A DNA stretch of 64,000 nt from positions 1,612,001-1,676,000 of the forward strand of contig QPFY01000005.1 in NCBI GenBank assembly GCA_003665825.1, given 5' to 3'. The position numbers and the translations under genes were made by a program. Below are positions 17,101 to 27,364 of this stretch, one piece after another; the stretch's first letter is position 1, and each line of letters starts with the position of its first letter. A model generated the notes under the pieces. That model did not search any database and was not told the origin of the DNA. It worked only from the letters and a program-made list of their open reading frames with translations. The stretch comes from Microbotryum silenes-acaulis. Taxonomy: Eukaryota > Basidiomycota > Microbotryomycetes > Microbotryales > Microbotryaceae.

Positions 17101-17615
17101 GACCGGAGCTCGATGGTCTTGCCAAAGTGGGTGTAAATGCGCTCGCGGCGCAGCTGCATGACCGAGATCAGGTTTGCCGGAAGGTCGGGAACGTAGTAGA
17201 CGTTGCAGAGCTTGATCGTTCGTTGTTTCGACGTTCGTATCGTGATCGAGCCGGTTCCTTGGGCCATGAGTGATCCACCAGCGCCATCAACGGCGATGTG
17301 CGACCGTGTGTGCCAGACGTCGAAGAGAGACGCGTCCTTGACCATATGGTGGGAGGCGCCCGAGTCGAGTACAAGAGTGTCGTTGGGAAGGTGGAGTTCA
17401 CGGTTCGGTTGTAGACGACCTAGGAGTGCGGCGACGTTCACGCTGGGCCGAACTGTCACGCTCACAGTTGGGTCCAGGTGCGACGTGTCAAGTTGCGTCA
17501 TGGTGCGGTAACGGCCTGTCGCATGGGCGAGGGCGGTCGTAACAGTGTGGTACAGGGCGATGAAGATGACGAAGACGATCATGACGGTCGCAAGTGACGA
17601 TGGTGGTGGTGGCAT
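14190..17615 (-). CDS. C2 Pol-only polyprotein (1141 aa)
   Basis: One uninterrupted ORF from 17615 to 14190. Residues 9-30 are strongly hydrophobic (VMIVFVIFIALYHTV...), like a single membrane segment. Protease (DSGASHHM at 84), HHCC integrase finger (H213, H218, C250, C253), integrase D280, D342 and E378, RT with YVDD at 824-827 and RNase H follow. No capsid-like Gag region and no CCHC knuckle lie before the protease: only 83 residues precede it, against about 316-355 in families A, B and D. The integrase segment reads QLTILYTPEQN where C3, C5 and C6 read QLTIPYTPEQN, so this copy carries a substitution at a position that is conserved here. Confidence 0.94.
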   Translation of the reverse strand: MPPPPSSLATVMIVFVIFIALYHTVTTALAHATGRYRTMTQLDTSHLDPTVSVTVRPSVNVAALLGRLQPNRELHLPNDTLVLDSGASHHMVKDASLFDVWHTRSHIAVDGAGGSLMAQGTGSITIRTSKQRTIKLCNVYYVPDLPANLISVMQLRRERIYTHFGKTIELRSQGHLIGVASLIANKLSTLDATPIRTKVSPVAAAAIPLLTLHQRFGHLSLPNLRRAVSSGQLQGQTWTYSAAECKAFSCDTCKAAKATRTPFPTSDSRASQPLELVHSDVLTLPEPATDGERYVVTFIDDFSRKTWVSALRNKSQVFDTFQRWHTMIERSTGLKLRTLRTDNGGEYTSKAFIEYCSHHGITRQLTILYTPEQNGRAERTNRTIIEGTIALLQHSGLPMTLWREALRYVVDTKNLSPHSAIDHKIPDAVWFGKPPSTANLRVFGCRAWHTTPQHKRAKLDPKAKPFIFVGIDNRSKAWTLYDPATTSFFQSRDVLFDEKVFPARDAPIDQPKPHMTSTTGDWTFVDAAHGSRAAPPPSLQPVVHENRFAALETNASDDTTIDMSDDGFDTPSDMSRAQFSPSPPASDVTDDSADPIDFLSCPSRAAAFAATTAGSSVVELEGPTEDPQNWSQAVKSGKEEIWRQAAADEFHSLATEYKCFTPVNSSSLPPGAKVLGSRFIFRTKRDQLGKITSHKGRLVAQGFSQRPGIDYDETFAPVAKFTSIRALIALAAAKNLHVHQADVDKAYLHGELKEDLYMRVPQGVDMPGKVLKLHRSIYGLKQAGRVWNEHIDLTLKSLNYRATAKDHCVYVRRDGDQYHYIALYVDDLLMVSPSEDEIERILNGLEQKYGIKRLGPAQYILGIQIKRQADKSIILSQEAYITSILRRFGMSDSSPASTPMAPNRQLEHSLAEPSKIAQTRYMQAIGCLLYAATGTRPDISYAVGYLARFSASPTPEHWTAIKTVFRYLCGTARLGLHYSSEQGKFSGFTGYSDADWGTCTTSSRSTMGYSFHLAGSVISWSSKVQNRVADSTTDAEYLALSHASKEAGHLQELLMELGIDTQAPVQLYGDNQGALALAKNPTLHHRSRHIRIREHFVRDQVRLGTIRVDYVDTKTMVADIFTKALGPLVFKVHRENLGLRG

Positions 17616-17646
17616 CGTGGAGCAGCTTTAGCTCGGGCTCATAACC
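17616..17646 (-). other. C2 primer-binding site and very short leader
   Basis: GGTTATGAGCCCGAGC on the element strand. The complement ends GGGCTCATAACC, like the anticodon arm of initiator tRNA-Met (anticodon CAU). The ORF starts at the inner edge of this 31-bp leader, so no room exists for a gag gene. Confidence 0.75.
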
Positions 17647-17954
17647 TGTTAAACCGTATGTCTCGAGAGGGGACTGGATCGGCAACCAGTAAGTACACGA
17701 GACAGAGTACGGGTTGTAAGGGAGTAGTTTGGAGCGTTAGGATTGCAACTAACCTGGATCGGCAACCAGTAAGTACACGAGACAGAGTACGGGTTGTAAG
17801 GGAGTAGTTTGGAGCGTTAGGGGGAAGACTAAAGAGGCGCGCAGTGCGAGTGTGCGAAATATCTCTAAGTCCAAAGAGAGGTCCAAGCGGCGCGGCTAGC
17901 CAGGCGCGGCGCGGATTGGAGATTGATCTAAGCAAGAGTGTATGGAATTCAACA
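17647..17954 (-). repeat. 5' LTR of C2 (308 bp), left end of the tandem repeat
   Basis: Long-tail C LTR with the 80-bp GT-AG segment. It is the first of three same-direction C LTRs spaced 3961 bp apart (17647, 21608, 25569) and was probably one partner of the unequal crossover. Confidence 0.93.
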
Positions 17955-18395
17955 GACGTGGCCCCAGGGTACACTGGCGGAACCTTACTTAACTCCACAG
18001 ATACCGAATCGTCTTCGTCACCGTCTCCTGCGCCGCCCTCGTCACCGTCGCCTGCGCTCTCACCGTCGTTGGCGGCGTCATCGTCACCTTCGGCCTTACC
18101 GACTGACTCTGAAGGCTCGGCCGATCCTCTCGACCTCCTCGGCTCACGGCCCCAGGCTCGCCTCGACCCACTGGACTTGCACCGCCCGGACTTCAGCACG
18201 TACCGCGAGCCCACATCGGCAGAGGAGTCGCCCGACGAACTCGACCTCATTGGACGCCACTCTCGCGACGAATCGCCGGACGAAATCGATTTCCTCACGC
18301 GGCATCACCGCGCGTTTATTGCAACCGACGACGACACCTCTGATGCGGAGGCCATCCAACCGGTCAAGTCTATCACTAGCGATCCACAGACCTGG
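17955..18395 (+). pseudogene. B pol fragment: linker up to the start of RT (unit 1)
   Basis: Continues B after C2: acidic Ser/Pro-rich linker, then [25 protein letters not shown] and [10 protein letters not shown]. The D1 LTR interrupts it at 18396, and cctgg at 18391-18395 is one half of the D1 target duplication. The matching other half is not downstream but at 51441-51445, reversed. Confidence 0.92.
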
Positions 18396-18673
18396 TGTGA
18401 GATTGACAACCTCTTCTATTTCCTTCTCATATCATCCCTCACTTCCTTTCCTTGTCTTCTCTTGGTTTTTGGCCTGCCTTTTCCCACCTAGCTCTCTTCC
18501 TCACTGGGCTGGGTCCGTGCGCCTGACACAGGCCACGGAGCCAGCCCCGAGCTTACCTCAGCCAACTGGCTCCGCACTTCTCACTCTCCTGCTCAAAGCA
18601 ACTTCTTGGTCTGGTCTCCTTGGTCCGTCGATCAGAGCCTAACCACCGCTTGAGCAGTCGTCGCATCTTCATA
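18396..18673 (+). repeat. 5' LTR of D1 (278 bp, short tail, unit 1)
   Basis: TGTGAGATTGACAACC...CATCTTCATA, one copy of the tail, with CTCAAAGC at the tail start. The only other 278-bp LTR with CTCAAAGC is the 3' LTR of D2 at 51446-51723, which suggests that those two were once the pair of one element. Confidence 0.93.
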
Positions 18674-18709
18674 GGTTATAAGCCCATACGACCTACCAGC
18701 GCGGCCACC
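18674..18709 (+). other. D1 primer-binding site, isoleucine-like tRNA half
   Basis: GGTTATAAGCCCATACGACC and 16 further bases, 36 in all. The complement folds as a D-arm (GGCC...GGTC) plus an anticodon loop CTTATAA. D2 and D3 have a different, 35-base site here, although the sequence on both sides is the same. Confidence 0.7.
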
Positions 18710-18787
18710 TTCGTGCCCGCCTTTGCCTGTTGAATTTTTTCGCGCTTCGCACGGCTCAGCCTCGCCCGGCGCTTCGCACGACTCAGC

Positions 18788-21607
18788 ATGTCTGCGCCCG
18801 ACGCTTCTAAGTCCGTCGGCCCCGCCACAACGCTCGCGGTTCCCCCACCTCGTCCGCCCACGCAGGTTGCAGCCTTCGCTGCCTCCGATCTCCTCCGCGA
18901 CGCCAACGGCTACCCGGACTGGGTTCTTACGCTGTGCTCCCGCCTGCCATCCGACGTCCTCGAATACCTCAAGTCCGGCGTACCCCATCCGTCTTGGCCC
19001 CCGTCCTATGTACCACTATGGGACCACTACGCTCGCGCATCCATCTGCGCTGCTGTCGACCCCCGGACGGTTCTCCCTGGCCTCTCTCGTTACTTCAGCG
19101 ACGCCCACAGTGGTCACAAGATTTGGATGGCTCTCCGCATGCGATATGGCGCCGTCTCGGCTGTCGACCTCCTCCCAGTTGTTGCTCGACTCTTCAGTCC
19201 CGAGCCCATGCCCGACACCCCCGACGCCTTCCTCCAGTTTCGCGACCGTTTTGAGAACGATTCTCGCCTTCTGGCCGACTCCGACGTCACCACGGATTCC
19301 CTCCTCGCGTCGCACTTACTTGCCCGGATGCCGTCATCTCTCTCCGCATGGCGCACAACCTTTGTAAATTCTCAAGGCACGTCCGGTACCTTACCCCCCG
19401 CAGCCGATATCCTCGACCGTATCTATCGAGAGATCAAGGCTCGCCCGGTCGAATCACCTGCTGTCGCCGTCGCCACCACCCAACAACGCGCGCCTCACGG
19501 ACCCTGTCCCAACCCAACATGTCGCAAGATGCACTGGCTCAAGGATTGCCCCGACACCGCCTGGGCCGCCGCTTTTCGTGCCCGCAAGGCTTCCACCGGC
19601 GCAACTTCCCGAGGACAAAAGAAGGGTTCCCCGGCCGTCGCCTCCCCCGCCGTCGTCGAGATGCCCGAGCCTACAACGTTCACTGCCTGTCTCCTCGCCA
19701 CGCCGTCACCGTTTCACAAATCGGTGTGGCTCCTCGACTCCGGTGCGAATCGTCACATGGCCAACGACAGTACGCTTTTCTCGACGCTGCGCTCGTTTGC
19801 CGGCCCACCCGTTGCTGGAGTTGCCGGTTCGCTTCCTTCCACCGGCTGTGGCTCTGTCCGCATATCGACTCCTGCTGGCCCCGTCGTGGCGACCGATGTC
19901 CTTTTGGTGCCCTCCCTGCCGTGCAACCTGCTATCCGTCCGTCGCTTGGATCGCCTTGGGTTCAGCATCTCCTTTGGCTCCGGCTGCGCCAGGATCAGAA
20001 ACTCCTCCGGCACCGTCGTTGCCACTGCTCAAGCCGTTGCAAATGACCTGTACGCGTTAAACGTCGCACCCTCACCCTGTATGCCCAATGCCCTCCTTGC
20101 CACCCCTCACAGAGTTTCCTTGCTGACTCTGCACCGTCGCTTCGCGCATTTACCCGTTGCGCAACTCAAGAACGTCGTGCAGAAAGGCTTGGTCACTGGG
20201 GTGGATTGGGTATATTCAGAGGAGGAGGTTAGGTCTTTCAATTGCAATGCTTGTCTCGCTTCCAAAGCGCACGCCCTTCCTTTTGCTCGTTCCAAGTCCA
20301 TTGCCTCTGGCCGTCTGGACCTTGTCCATGTGGATGTTGCCCAAATGCCCCGACCCAGCTTTGGTGGCCATCGCTACATGCTCGTGATTGTCGACGACTA
20401 CACTCGTAAACATTGGTGCATCCTCCTCACTTACAAAAGTGACGTCTTCCATCGCCTCCGCAACTGGATCCTCGAAGTCGAGAACACCACGGGTGATCGG
20501 GTGAAAACCATTCGCTCGGACAACGGCGGGGAGTTCACCCTGCGTAGTTTCGTCGATTTCTGTTTGAGCAAGGGCATCCGTCGGGAACTCACAATCCCTT
20601 ACACGCCTCAACAAAACGGACGCGTCGAGCGCACCAATCGGACGATCAAAGAGGGTATCCTCGCTTTGCTCTACTCGGCTGGCGCTGATCCACGCCTCTG
20701 GGCTGAAGCTGCCAAGTACTTCGTGCACTGCAAGAACTTGATGCCCCATGCGGGCATCCGTGGCGATATTCCCGACACTCGCTGGCATGGTGTCGCACCG
20801 GATGTCTCCTCGCTGCGTGCCTTTGGCTGCCGCGCTTGGCACTGCCTCCCCTCGGTTAAGCGCACCGACCTCGACCCCAAGGCCGTGCCACTCATCTTCG
20901 TAGGGCTCGACGACCACGCAAAGGCCTATCGCCTCTTCGACCCGGCTACACGCAAAATTATCCTCAGTCGCAACGTCGTCTTTTGTGAATCTGAGTTCCC
21001 CGCCCTGCAGCCTGTGGCCAACACCCACACCGGCGCCATTCCGCTTCCTGTGGCCGCCGACATTTACCCTGACCAGGTAGACCACTCTGAGCCTTTGCTC
21101 GTTGCTTCCCCTCGCTCTCTGGCGCCTCGCGCTGAGCTCCCTGGACCTGTGCCCGCTGCCTCTGACCAAGGCCTGCGCCGTCCCTCCCCGGCCCGCGACA
21201 TCCCTGACCAGGGCTCCCGCGCGCCTCCTGCCTCCGACCAAGGCTCTCCCGTAGCCCACGCTGGTGACCACCCTGACCAGGGCTCACCAACCTCCACCGC
21301 CTCTGACCAAGGCAGCTCCGACTCGGCCATCTCCACGCCTTGCCCATCACCGCGACCGGTGGCTCCACGTCCGTTGCCGGCGCCACCCTCGCCTGCTCGA
21401 TCCGAATCACCAGACCCCATCGACCTCTTGCCACGTTCGGGCAACGTTGCTTCACTCTGCCTTGCGCAGGAATTCCCTGACGACATCGATGCCGCGCTCC
21501 ACTCGCCTCCAGCCGTCGCCTACCTTGCCTCTGGAGCCGCTGCTCTGCTCGACACCTCGCCCGCCGACCCGACGGAACTGATCGCTCCTGCTCGGGACCC
21601 TCCACAC
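18788..21607 (+). CDS. D1 gag-pol, first 940 codons (unit 1), cut by a C LTR
   Basis: Gag (residues 1 to about 255) ends in one atypical knuckle, CX4CX3HX4C (C240, C245, H249, C254). Protease is DSGANRHM at 317. The HHCC finger (HRRFAHL ... CNACLASKAH) and integrase core (HVDVAQM, RSDNGGEF, NGRVERTN) follow, then a linker with repeated DQGS motifs. The frame stops in the C LTR at 21608 after the residues ARDPPH; RT and RNase H are missing. It is nearly identical to D2 and D3. It has the residues ATAQAV after GTVV, which D2 lacks. Confidence 0.94.
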
Positions 21608-21915
21608 TGTTAAACCGTATGTCTCGAGAGGGGACTGGATCGGCAACCAGTAAGTACACGAGACAGAGTACGGGTTGTAAGGGAGTAGTTTGGAGCGTTA
21701 GGATTGCAACTAACCTGGATCGGCAACCAGTAAGTACACGAGACAGAGTACGGGTTGTAAGGGAGTAGTTTGGAGCGTTAGGGGGAAGACTAAAGAGGCG
21801 CGCAGTGCGAGTGTGCGAAATATCTCTAAGTCCAAAGAGAGGTCCAAGCGGCGCGGCTAGCCAGGCGCGGCGCGGATTGGAGATTGATCTAAGCAAGAGT
21901 GTATGGAATTCAACA
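21608..21915 (-). repeat. Recombinant C LTR between the tandem units (308 bp)
   Basis: A lone long-tail C LTR, flanked by D1 on the left (like the LTR at 25569) and by gacgt of B on the right (like the LTR at 17647). Such mixed flanks are expected for the product of an unequal crossover between those two LTRs; it is not a separate insertion. Confidence 0.93.
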
Positions 21916-22356
21916 GACGTGGCCCCAGGGTACACTGGCGGAACCTTACTTAACTCCACAGATACCGAATCGTCTTCGTCACCGTCTCCTGCGCCGCCCT
22001 CGTCACCGTCGCCTGCGCTCTCACCGTCGTTGGCGGCGTCATCGTCACCTTCGGCCTTACCGACTGACTCTGAAGGCTCGGCCGATCCTCTCGACCTCCT
22101 CGGCTCACGGCCCCAGGCTCGCCTCGACCCACTGGACTTGCACCGCCCGGACTTCAGCACGTACCGCGAGCCCACATCGGCAGAGGAGTCGCCCGACGAA
22201 CTCGACCTCATTGGACGCCACTCTCGCGACGAATCGCCGGACGAAATCGATTTCCTCACGCGGCATCACCGCGCGTTTATTGCAACCGACGACGACACCT
22301 CTGATGCGGAGGCCATCCAACCGGTCAAGTCTATCACTAGCGATCCACAGACCTGG
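21916..22356 (+). pseudogene. B pol fragment, second copy (unit 2)
   Basis: Duplicate of 17955-18395, no difference seen. It ends in cctgg before the second D1 LTR. Confidence 0.93.
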
Positions 22357-22634
22357 TGTGAGATTGACAACCTCTTCTATTTCCTTCTCATATCATCCCT
22401 CACTTCCTTTCCTTGTCTTCTCTTGGTTTTTGGCCTGCCTTTTCCCACCTAGCTCTCTTCCTCACTGGGCTGGGTCCGTGCGCCTGACACAGGCCACGGA
22501 GCCAGCCCCGAGCTTACCTCAGCCAACTGGCTCCGCACTTCTCACTCTCCTGCTCAAAGCAACTTCTTGGTCTGGTCTCCTTGGTCCGTCGATCAGAGCC
22601 TAACCACCGCTTGAGCAGTCGTCGCATCTTCATA
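22357..22634 (+). repeat. 5' LTR of D1, second copy (unit 2)
   Basis: Duplicate of 18396-18673, followed by the same isoleucine-like primer site at 22635-22670. Confidence 0.93.
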
Positions 22635-22748
22635 GGTTATAAGCCCATACGACCTACCAGCGCGGCCACCTTCGTGCCCGCCTTTGCCTGTTGAATTTTT
22701 TCGCGCTTCGCACGGCTCAGCCTCGCCCGGCGCTTCGCACGACTCAGC

Positions 22749-25568
22749 ATGTCTGCGCCCGACGCTTCTAAGTCCGTCGGCCCCGCCACAACGCTCGCGG
22801 TTCCCCCACCTCGTCCGCCCACGCAGGTTGCAGCCTTCGCTGCCTCCGATCTCCTCCGCGACGCCAACGGCTACCCGGACTGGGTTCTTACGCTGTGCTC
22901 CCGCCTGCCATCCGACGTCCTCGAATACCTCAAGTCCGGCGTACCCCATCCGTCTTGGCCCCCGTCCTATGTACCACTATGGGACCACTACGCTCGCGCA
23001 TCCATCTGCGCTGCTGTCGACCCCCGGACGGTTCTCCCTGGCCTCTCTCGTTACTTCAGCGACGCCCACAGTGGTCACAAGATTTGGATGGCTCTCCGCA
23101 TGCGATATGGCGCCGTCTCGGCTGTCGACCTCCTCCCAGTTGTTGCTCGACTCTTCAGTCCCGAGCCCATGCCCGACACCCCCGACGCCTTCCTCCAGTT
23201 TCGCGACCGTTTTGAGAACGATTCTCGCCTTCTGGCCGACTCCGACGTCACCACGGATTCCCTCCTCGCGTCGCACTTACTTGCCCGGATGCCGTCATCT
23301 CTCTCCGCATGGCGCACAACCTTTGTAAATTCTCAAGGCACGTCCGGTACCTTACCCCCCGCAGCCGATATCCTCGACCGTATCTATCGAGAGATCAAGG
23401 CTCGCCCGGTCGAATCACCTGCTGTCGCCGTCGCCACCACCCAACAACGCGCGCCTCACGGACCCTGTCCCAACCCAACATGTCGCAAGATGCACTGGCT
23501 CAAGGATTGCCCCGACACCGCCTGGGCCGCCGCTTTTCGTGCCCGCAAGGCTTCCACCGGCGCAACTTCCCGAGGACAAAAGAAGGGTTCCCCGGCCGTC
23601 GCCTCCCCCGCCGTCGTCGAGATGCCCGAGCCTACAACGTTCACTGCCTGTCTCCTCGCCACGCCGTCACCGTTTCACAAATCGGTGTGGCTCCTCGACT
23701 CCGGTGCGAATCGTCACATGGCCAACGACAGTACGCTTTTCTCGACGCTGCGCTCGTTTGCCGGCCCACCCGTTGCTGGAGTTGCCGGTTCGCTTCCTTC
23801 CACCGGCTGTGGCTCTGTCCGCATATCGACTCCTGCTGGCCCCGTCGTGGCGACCGATGTCCTTTTGGTGCCCTCCCTGCCGTGCAACCTGCTATCCGTC
23901 CGTCGCTTGGATCGCCTTGGGTTCAGCATCTCCTTTGGCTCCGGCTGCGCCAGGATCAGAAACTCCTCCGGCACCGTCGTTGCCACTGCTCAAGCCGTTG
24001 CAAATGACCTGTACGCGTTAAACGTCGCACCCTCACCCTGTATGCCCAATGCCCTCCTTGCCACCCCTCACAGAGTTTCCTTGCTGACTCTGCACCGTCG
24101 CTTCGCGCATTTACCCGTTGCGCAACTCAAGAACGTCGTGCAGAAAGGCTTGGTCACTGGGGTGGATTGGGTATATTCAGAGGAGGAGGTTAGGTCTTTC
24201 AATTGCAATGCTTGTCTCGCTTCCAAAGCGCACGCCCTTCCTTTTGCTCGTTCCAAGTCCATTGCCTCTGGCCGTCTGGACCTTGTCCATGTGGATGTTG
24301 CCCAAATGCCCCGACCCAGCTTTGGTGGCCATCGCTACATGCTCGTGATTGTCGACGACTACACTCGTAAACATTGGTGCATCCTCCTCACTTACAAAAG
24401 TGACGTCTTCCATCGCCTCCGCAACTGGATCCTCGAAGTCGAGAACACCACGGGTGATCGGGTGAAAACCATTCGCTCGGACAACGGCGGGGAGTTCACC
24501 CTGCGTAGTTTCGTCGATTTCTGTTTGAGCAAGGGCATCCGTCGGGAACTCACAATCCCTTACACGCCTCAACAAAACGGACGCGTCGAGCGCACCAATC
24601 GGACGATCAAAGAGGGTATCCTCGCTTTGCTCTACTCGGCTGGCGCTGATCCACGCCTCTGGGCTGAAGCTGCCAAGTACTTCGTGCACTGCAAGAACTT
24701 GATGCCCCATGCGGGCATCCGTGGCGATATTCCCGACACTCGCTGGCATGGTGTCGCACCGGATGTCTCCTCGCTGCGTGCCTTTGGCTGCCGCGCTTGG
24801 CACTGCCTCCCCTCGGTTAAGCGCACCGACCTCGACCCCAAGGCCGTGCCACTCATCTTCGTAGGGCTCGACGACCACGCAAAGGCCTATCGCCTCTTCG
24901 ACCCGGCTACACGCAAAATTATCCTCAGTCGCAACGTCGTCTTTTGTGAATCTGAGTTCCCCGCCCTGCAGCCTGTGGCCAACACCCACACCGGCGCCAT
25001 TCCGCTTCCTGTGGCCGCCGACATTTACCCTGACCAGGTAGACCACTCTGAGCCTTTGCTCGTTGCTTCCCCTCGCTCTCTGGCGCCTCGCGCTGAGCTC
25101 CCTGGACCTGTGCCCGCTGCCTCTGACCAAGGCCTGCGCCGTCCCTCCCCGGCCCGCGACATCCCTGACCAGGGCTCCCGCGCGCCTCCTGCCTCCGACC
25201 AAGGCTCTCCCGTAGCCCACGCTGGTGACCACCCTGACCAGGGCTCACCAACCTCCACCGCCTCTGACCAAGGCAGCTCCGACTCGGCCATCTCCACGCC
25301 TTGCCCATCACCGCGACCGGTGGCTCCACGTCCGTTGCCGGCGCCACCCTCGCCTGCTCGATCCGAATCACCAGACCCCATCGACCTCTTGCCACGTTCG
25401 GGCAACGTTGCTTCACTCTGCCTTGCGCAGGAATTCCCTGACGACATCGATGCCGCGCTCCACTCGCCTCCAGCCGTCGCCTACCTTGCCTCTGGAGCCG
25501 CTGCTCTGCTCGACACCTCGCCCGCCGACCCGACGGAACTGATCGCTCCTGCTCGGGACCCTCCACAC
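22749..25568 (+). CDS. D1 gag-pol, first 940 codons, second copy (unit 2)
   Basis: Duplicate of 18788-21607: Gag with the CX4CX3HX4C knuckle, protease DSGANRHM, integrase and the DQGS-rich linker, cut at the same codon by the C LTR that starts at 25569. It is not an independent insertion but part of the 3961-bp tandem unit. I found no residue that differs from the first copy. Like the first, it lacks RT and RNase H and could at most make Gag, protease and integrase. Confidence 0.93.
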
Positions 25569-25876
25569 TGTTAAACCGTATGTCTCGAGAGGGGACTGGA
25601 TCGGCAACCAGTAAGTACACGAGACAGAGTACGGGTTGTAAGGGAGTAGTTTGGAGCGTTAGGATTGCAACTAACCTGGATCGGCAACCAGTAAGTACAC
25701 GAGACAGAGTACGGGTTGTAAGGGAGTAGTTTGGAGCGTTAGGGGGAAGACTAAAGAGGCGCGCAGTGCGAGTGTGCGAAATATCTCTAAGTCCAAAGAG
25801 AGGTCCAAGCGGCGCGGCTAGCCAGGCGCGGCGCGGATTGGAGATTGATCTAAGCAAGAGTGTATGGAATTCAACA
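25569..25876 (-). repeat. 3' LTR of C3 (308 bp)
   Basis: Long-tail form, third of the evenly spaced C LTRs. The 7-C complement of the polypurine tract follows at 25877. Confidence 0.93.
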
Positions 25877-27364
25877 CCCCCCCTCGCTCGAAGCTTACTT
25901 AGCCTCGGAGACCCAGGTTCTCACGATGAACCTTGAACACTAAAGGCCCAAGTGCCTTGGTGAAGATATCGGCGACCATGGTTTTCGTGTCCACATAGTC
26001 GACTCGAATGGTGCCCAGCCTGACCTGGTCGCGTACGAAATGTTCGCGAATGCGAATGTGTCGGGACCGGTGGTGAAGGGTGGGGTTCTTGGCGAGAGCC
26101 AGTGCTCCTTGGTTGTCGCCGTAAAGTTGGACGGGAGCTTGAGTGTCGATGCCCAGCTCCATAAGTAGTTCTTGGAGGTGGCCAGCTTCCTTCGAGGCAT
26201 GCGAGAGGGCGAGGTACTCGGCGTCTGTGGTGGAGTCGGCCACTCGGTTTTGCACTTTGGAGGACCAGGAGATAACGGAGCCAGCCAGGTGGAAGCTGTA
26301 CCCCATGGTTGACCGTGATGACGTGGTGCAGGTTCCCCAGTCCGCGTCAGAGTAACCCGTGAATCCCGAGAACTTGCCTTGCTCGGAGCTGTAGTGCAGG
26401 CCAAGGCGTGCAGTTCCGCATAAGTACCGAAAGACGGTCTTGATGGCGGTCCAGTGTTCAGGTGTGGGACTGGCAGAGAAACGTGCGAGGTATCCAACGG
26501 CGTAGGAGATGTCTGGGCGAGTACCAGTGGCGGCGTAGAGGAGGCACCCAATGGCCTGCATGTAGCGCGTCTGAGCGATCTTTGACGGTTCCGCGAGCGA
26601 ATGCTCGAGCTGGCGGTTTGGGGCCATGGGCGTGGAGGCGGGGCTGCTGTCTGACATTCCAAATCTGCGGAGGATACTTGTGATGTACGCCTCCTGCGAC
26701 AGGATGATGGACTTGTCGGCCTGTCGTTTGATCTGGATCCCCAAGATGTATTGGGCTGGGCCAAGTCGCTTGATGCCGTATTTTTGCTCCAGGCCGTTGA
26801 GGATGCGCTCGATCTCGTCCTCCGAAGGGCTGACCATCAGCAAGTCATCGACGTAGAGGGCGATGTAGTGGTATTGGTCGCCGTCGCGTCGTACGTACAC
26901 GCAGTGGTCCTTGGCTGTGGCGCGGTAGTTGAGGCTCTTCAGCGTCAAGTCAATGTGCTCATTCCAGACTCGGCCGGCCTGCTTGAGGCCGTAGATCGAT
27001 CGATGGAGTTTGAGGACTTTACCGGGCATGTCAACACCTTGTGGGACGCGCATGTAGAGGTCTTCCTTCAGCTCGCCGTGGAGGTATGCCTTGTCAACGT
27101 CGGCCTGATGGACGTGGAGGTTCTTGGCGGCGGCCAGTGCGATGAGAGCTCGGATTGAGGTGAACTTGGCGACAGGAGCAAACGTCTCATCGTAATCGAT
27201 ACCTGGGCGCTGGGAGAAGCCCTGTGCAACGAGCCGGCCCTTGTGCGAAGTGATCTTGCCAAGTTGATCGCGTTTGGTGCGGAAGATGAACCTGGATCCA
27301 AGGACTTTGGCACCGGGGGGCAGTGAGGAGGAGTTGACCGGGGTGAAGCATTTGTACTCGGTGG

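Larger units (their letters stand above)
13940..17954 (-). mobile_element. C2: complete family C element inside B
   Basis: TSD gacgt at 13935-13939 and 17955-17959. It has a 228-bp 3' LTR on the left, a Pol-only ORF, a primer site and a 308-bp 5' LTR on the right. The LTRs differ by exactly the 80-bp GT-AG segment. Confidence 0.95.
17647..25568. repeat. Tandem duplication, two units of 3961 bp
   Basis: Unit 1 is 17647-21607 and unit 2 is 21608-25568. Each contains a C LTR (-), a 441-bp B pol fragment (+) and 3212 bp of D1 (+: LTR, primer site, 940 codons). I saw no difference between the units; all predicted proteins in them are the same. A third C LTR follows at 25569. Confidence 0.95.

Noticed and set aside
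20216..21271. 351-codon minus-strand frame over D integrase and linker
   Set aside because: Shadow frame of D gag-pol, present identically in each D copy, with no family resemblance.
21608..21915. Solo C LTR from an independent insertion
   Set aside because: Its flanks are D1 on the left and B on the right with no TSD; it is the crossover product of two other LTRs.
17647..25568. Two independent D insertions at the same B site
   Set aside because: Identical flanks, an identical cut by a C LTR and even spacing of C LTRs are better explained by one tandem duplication.
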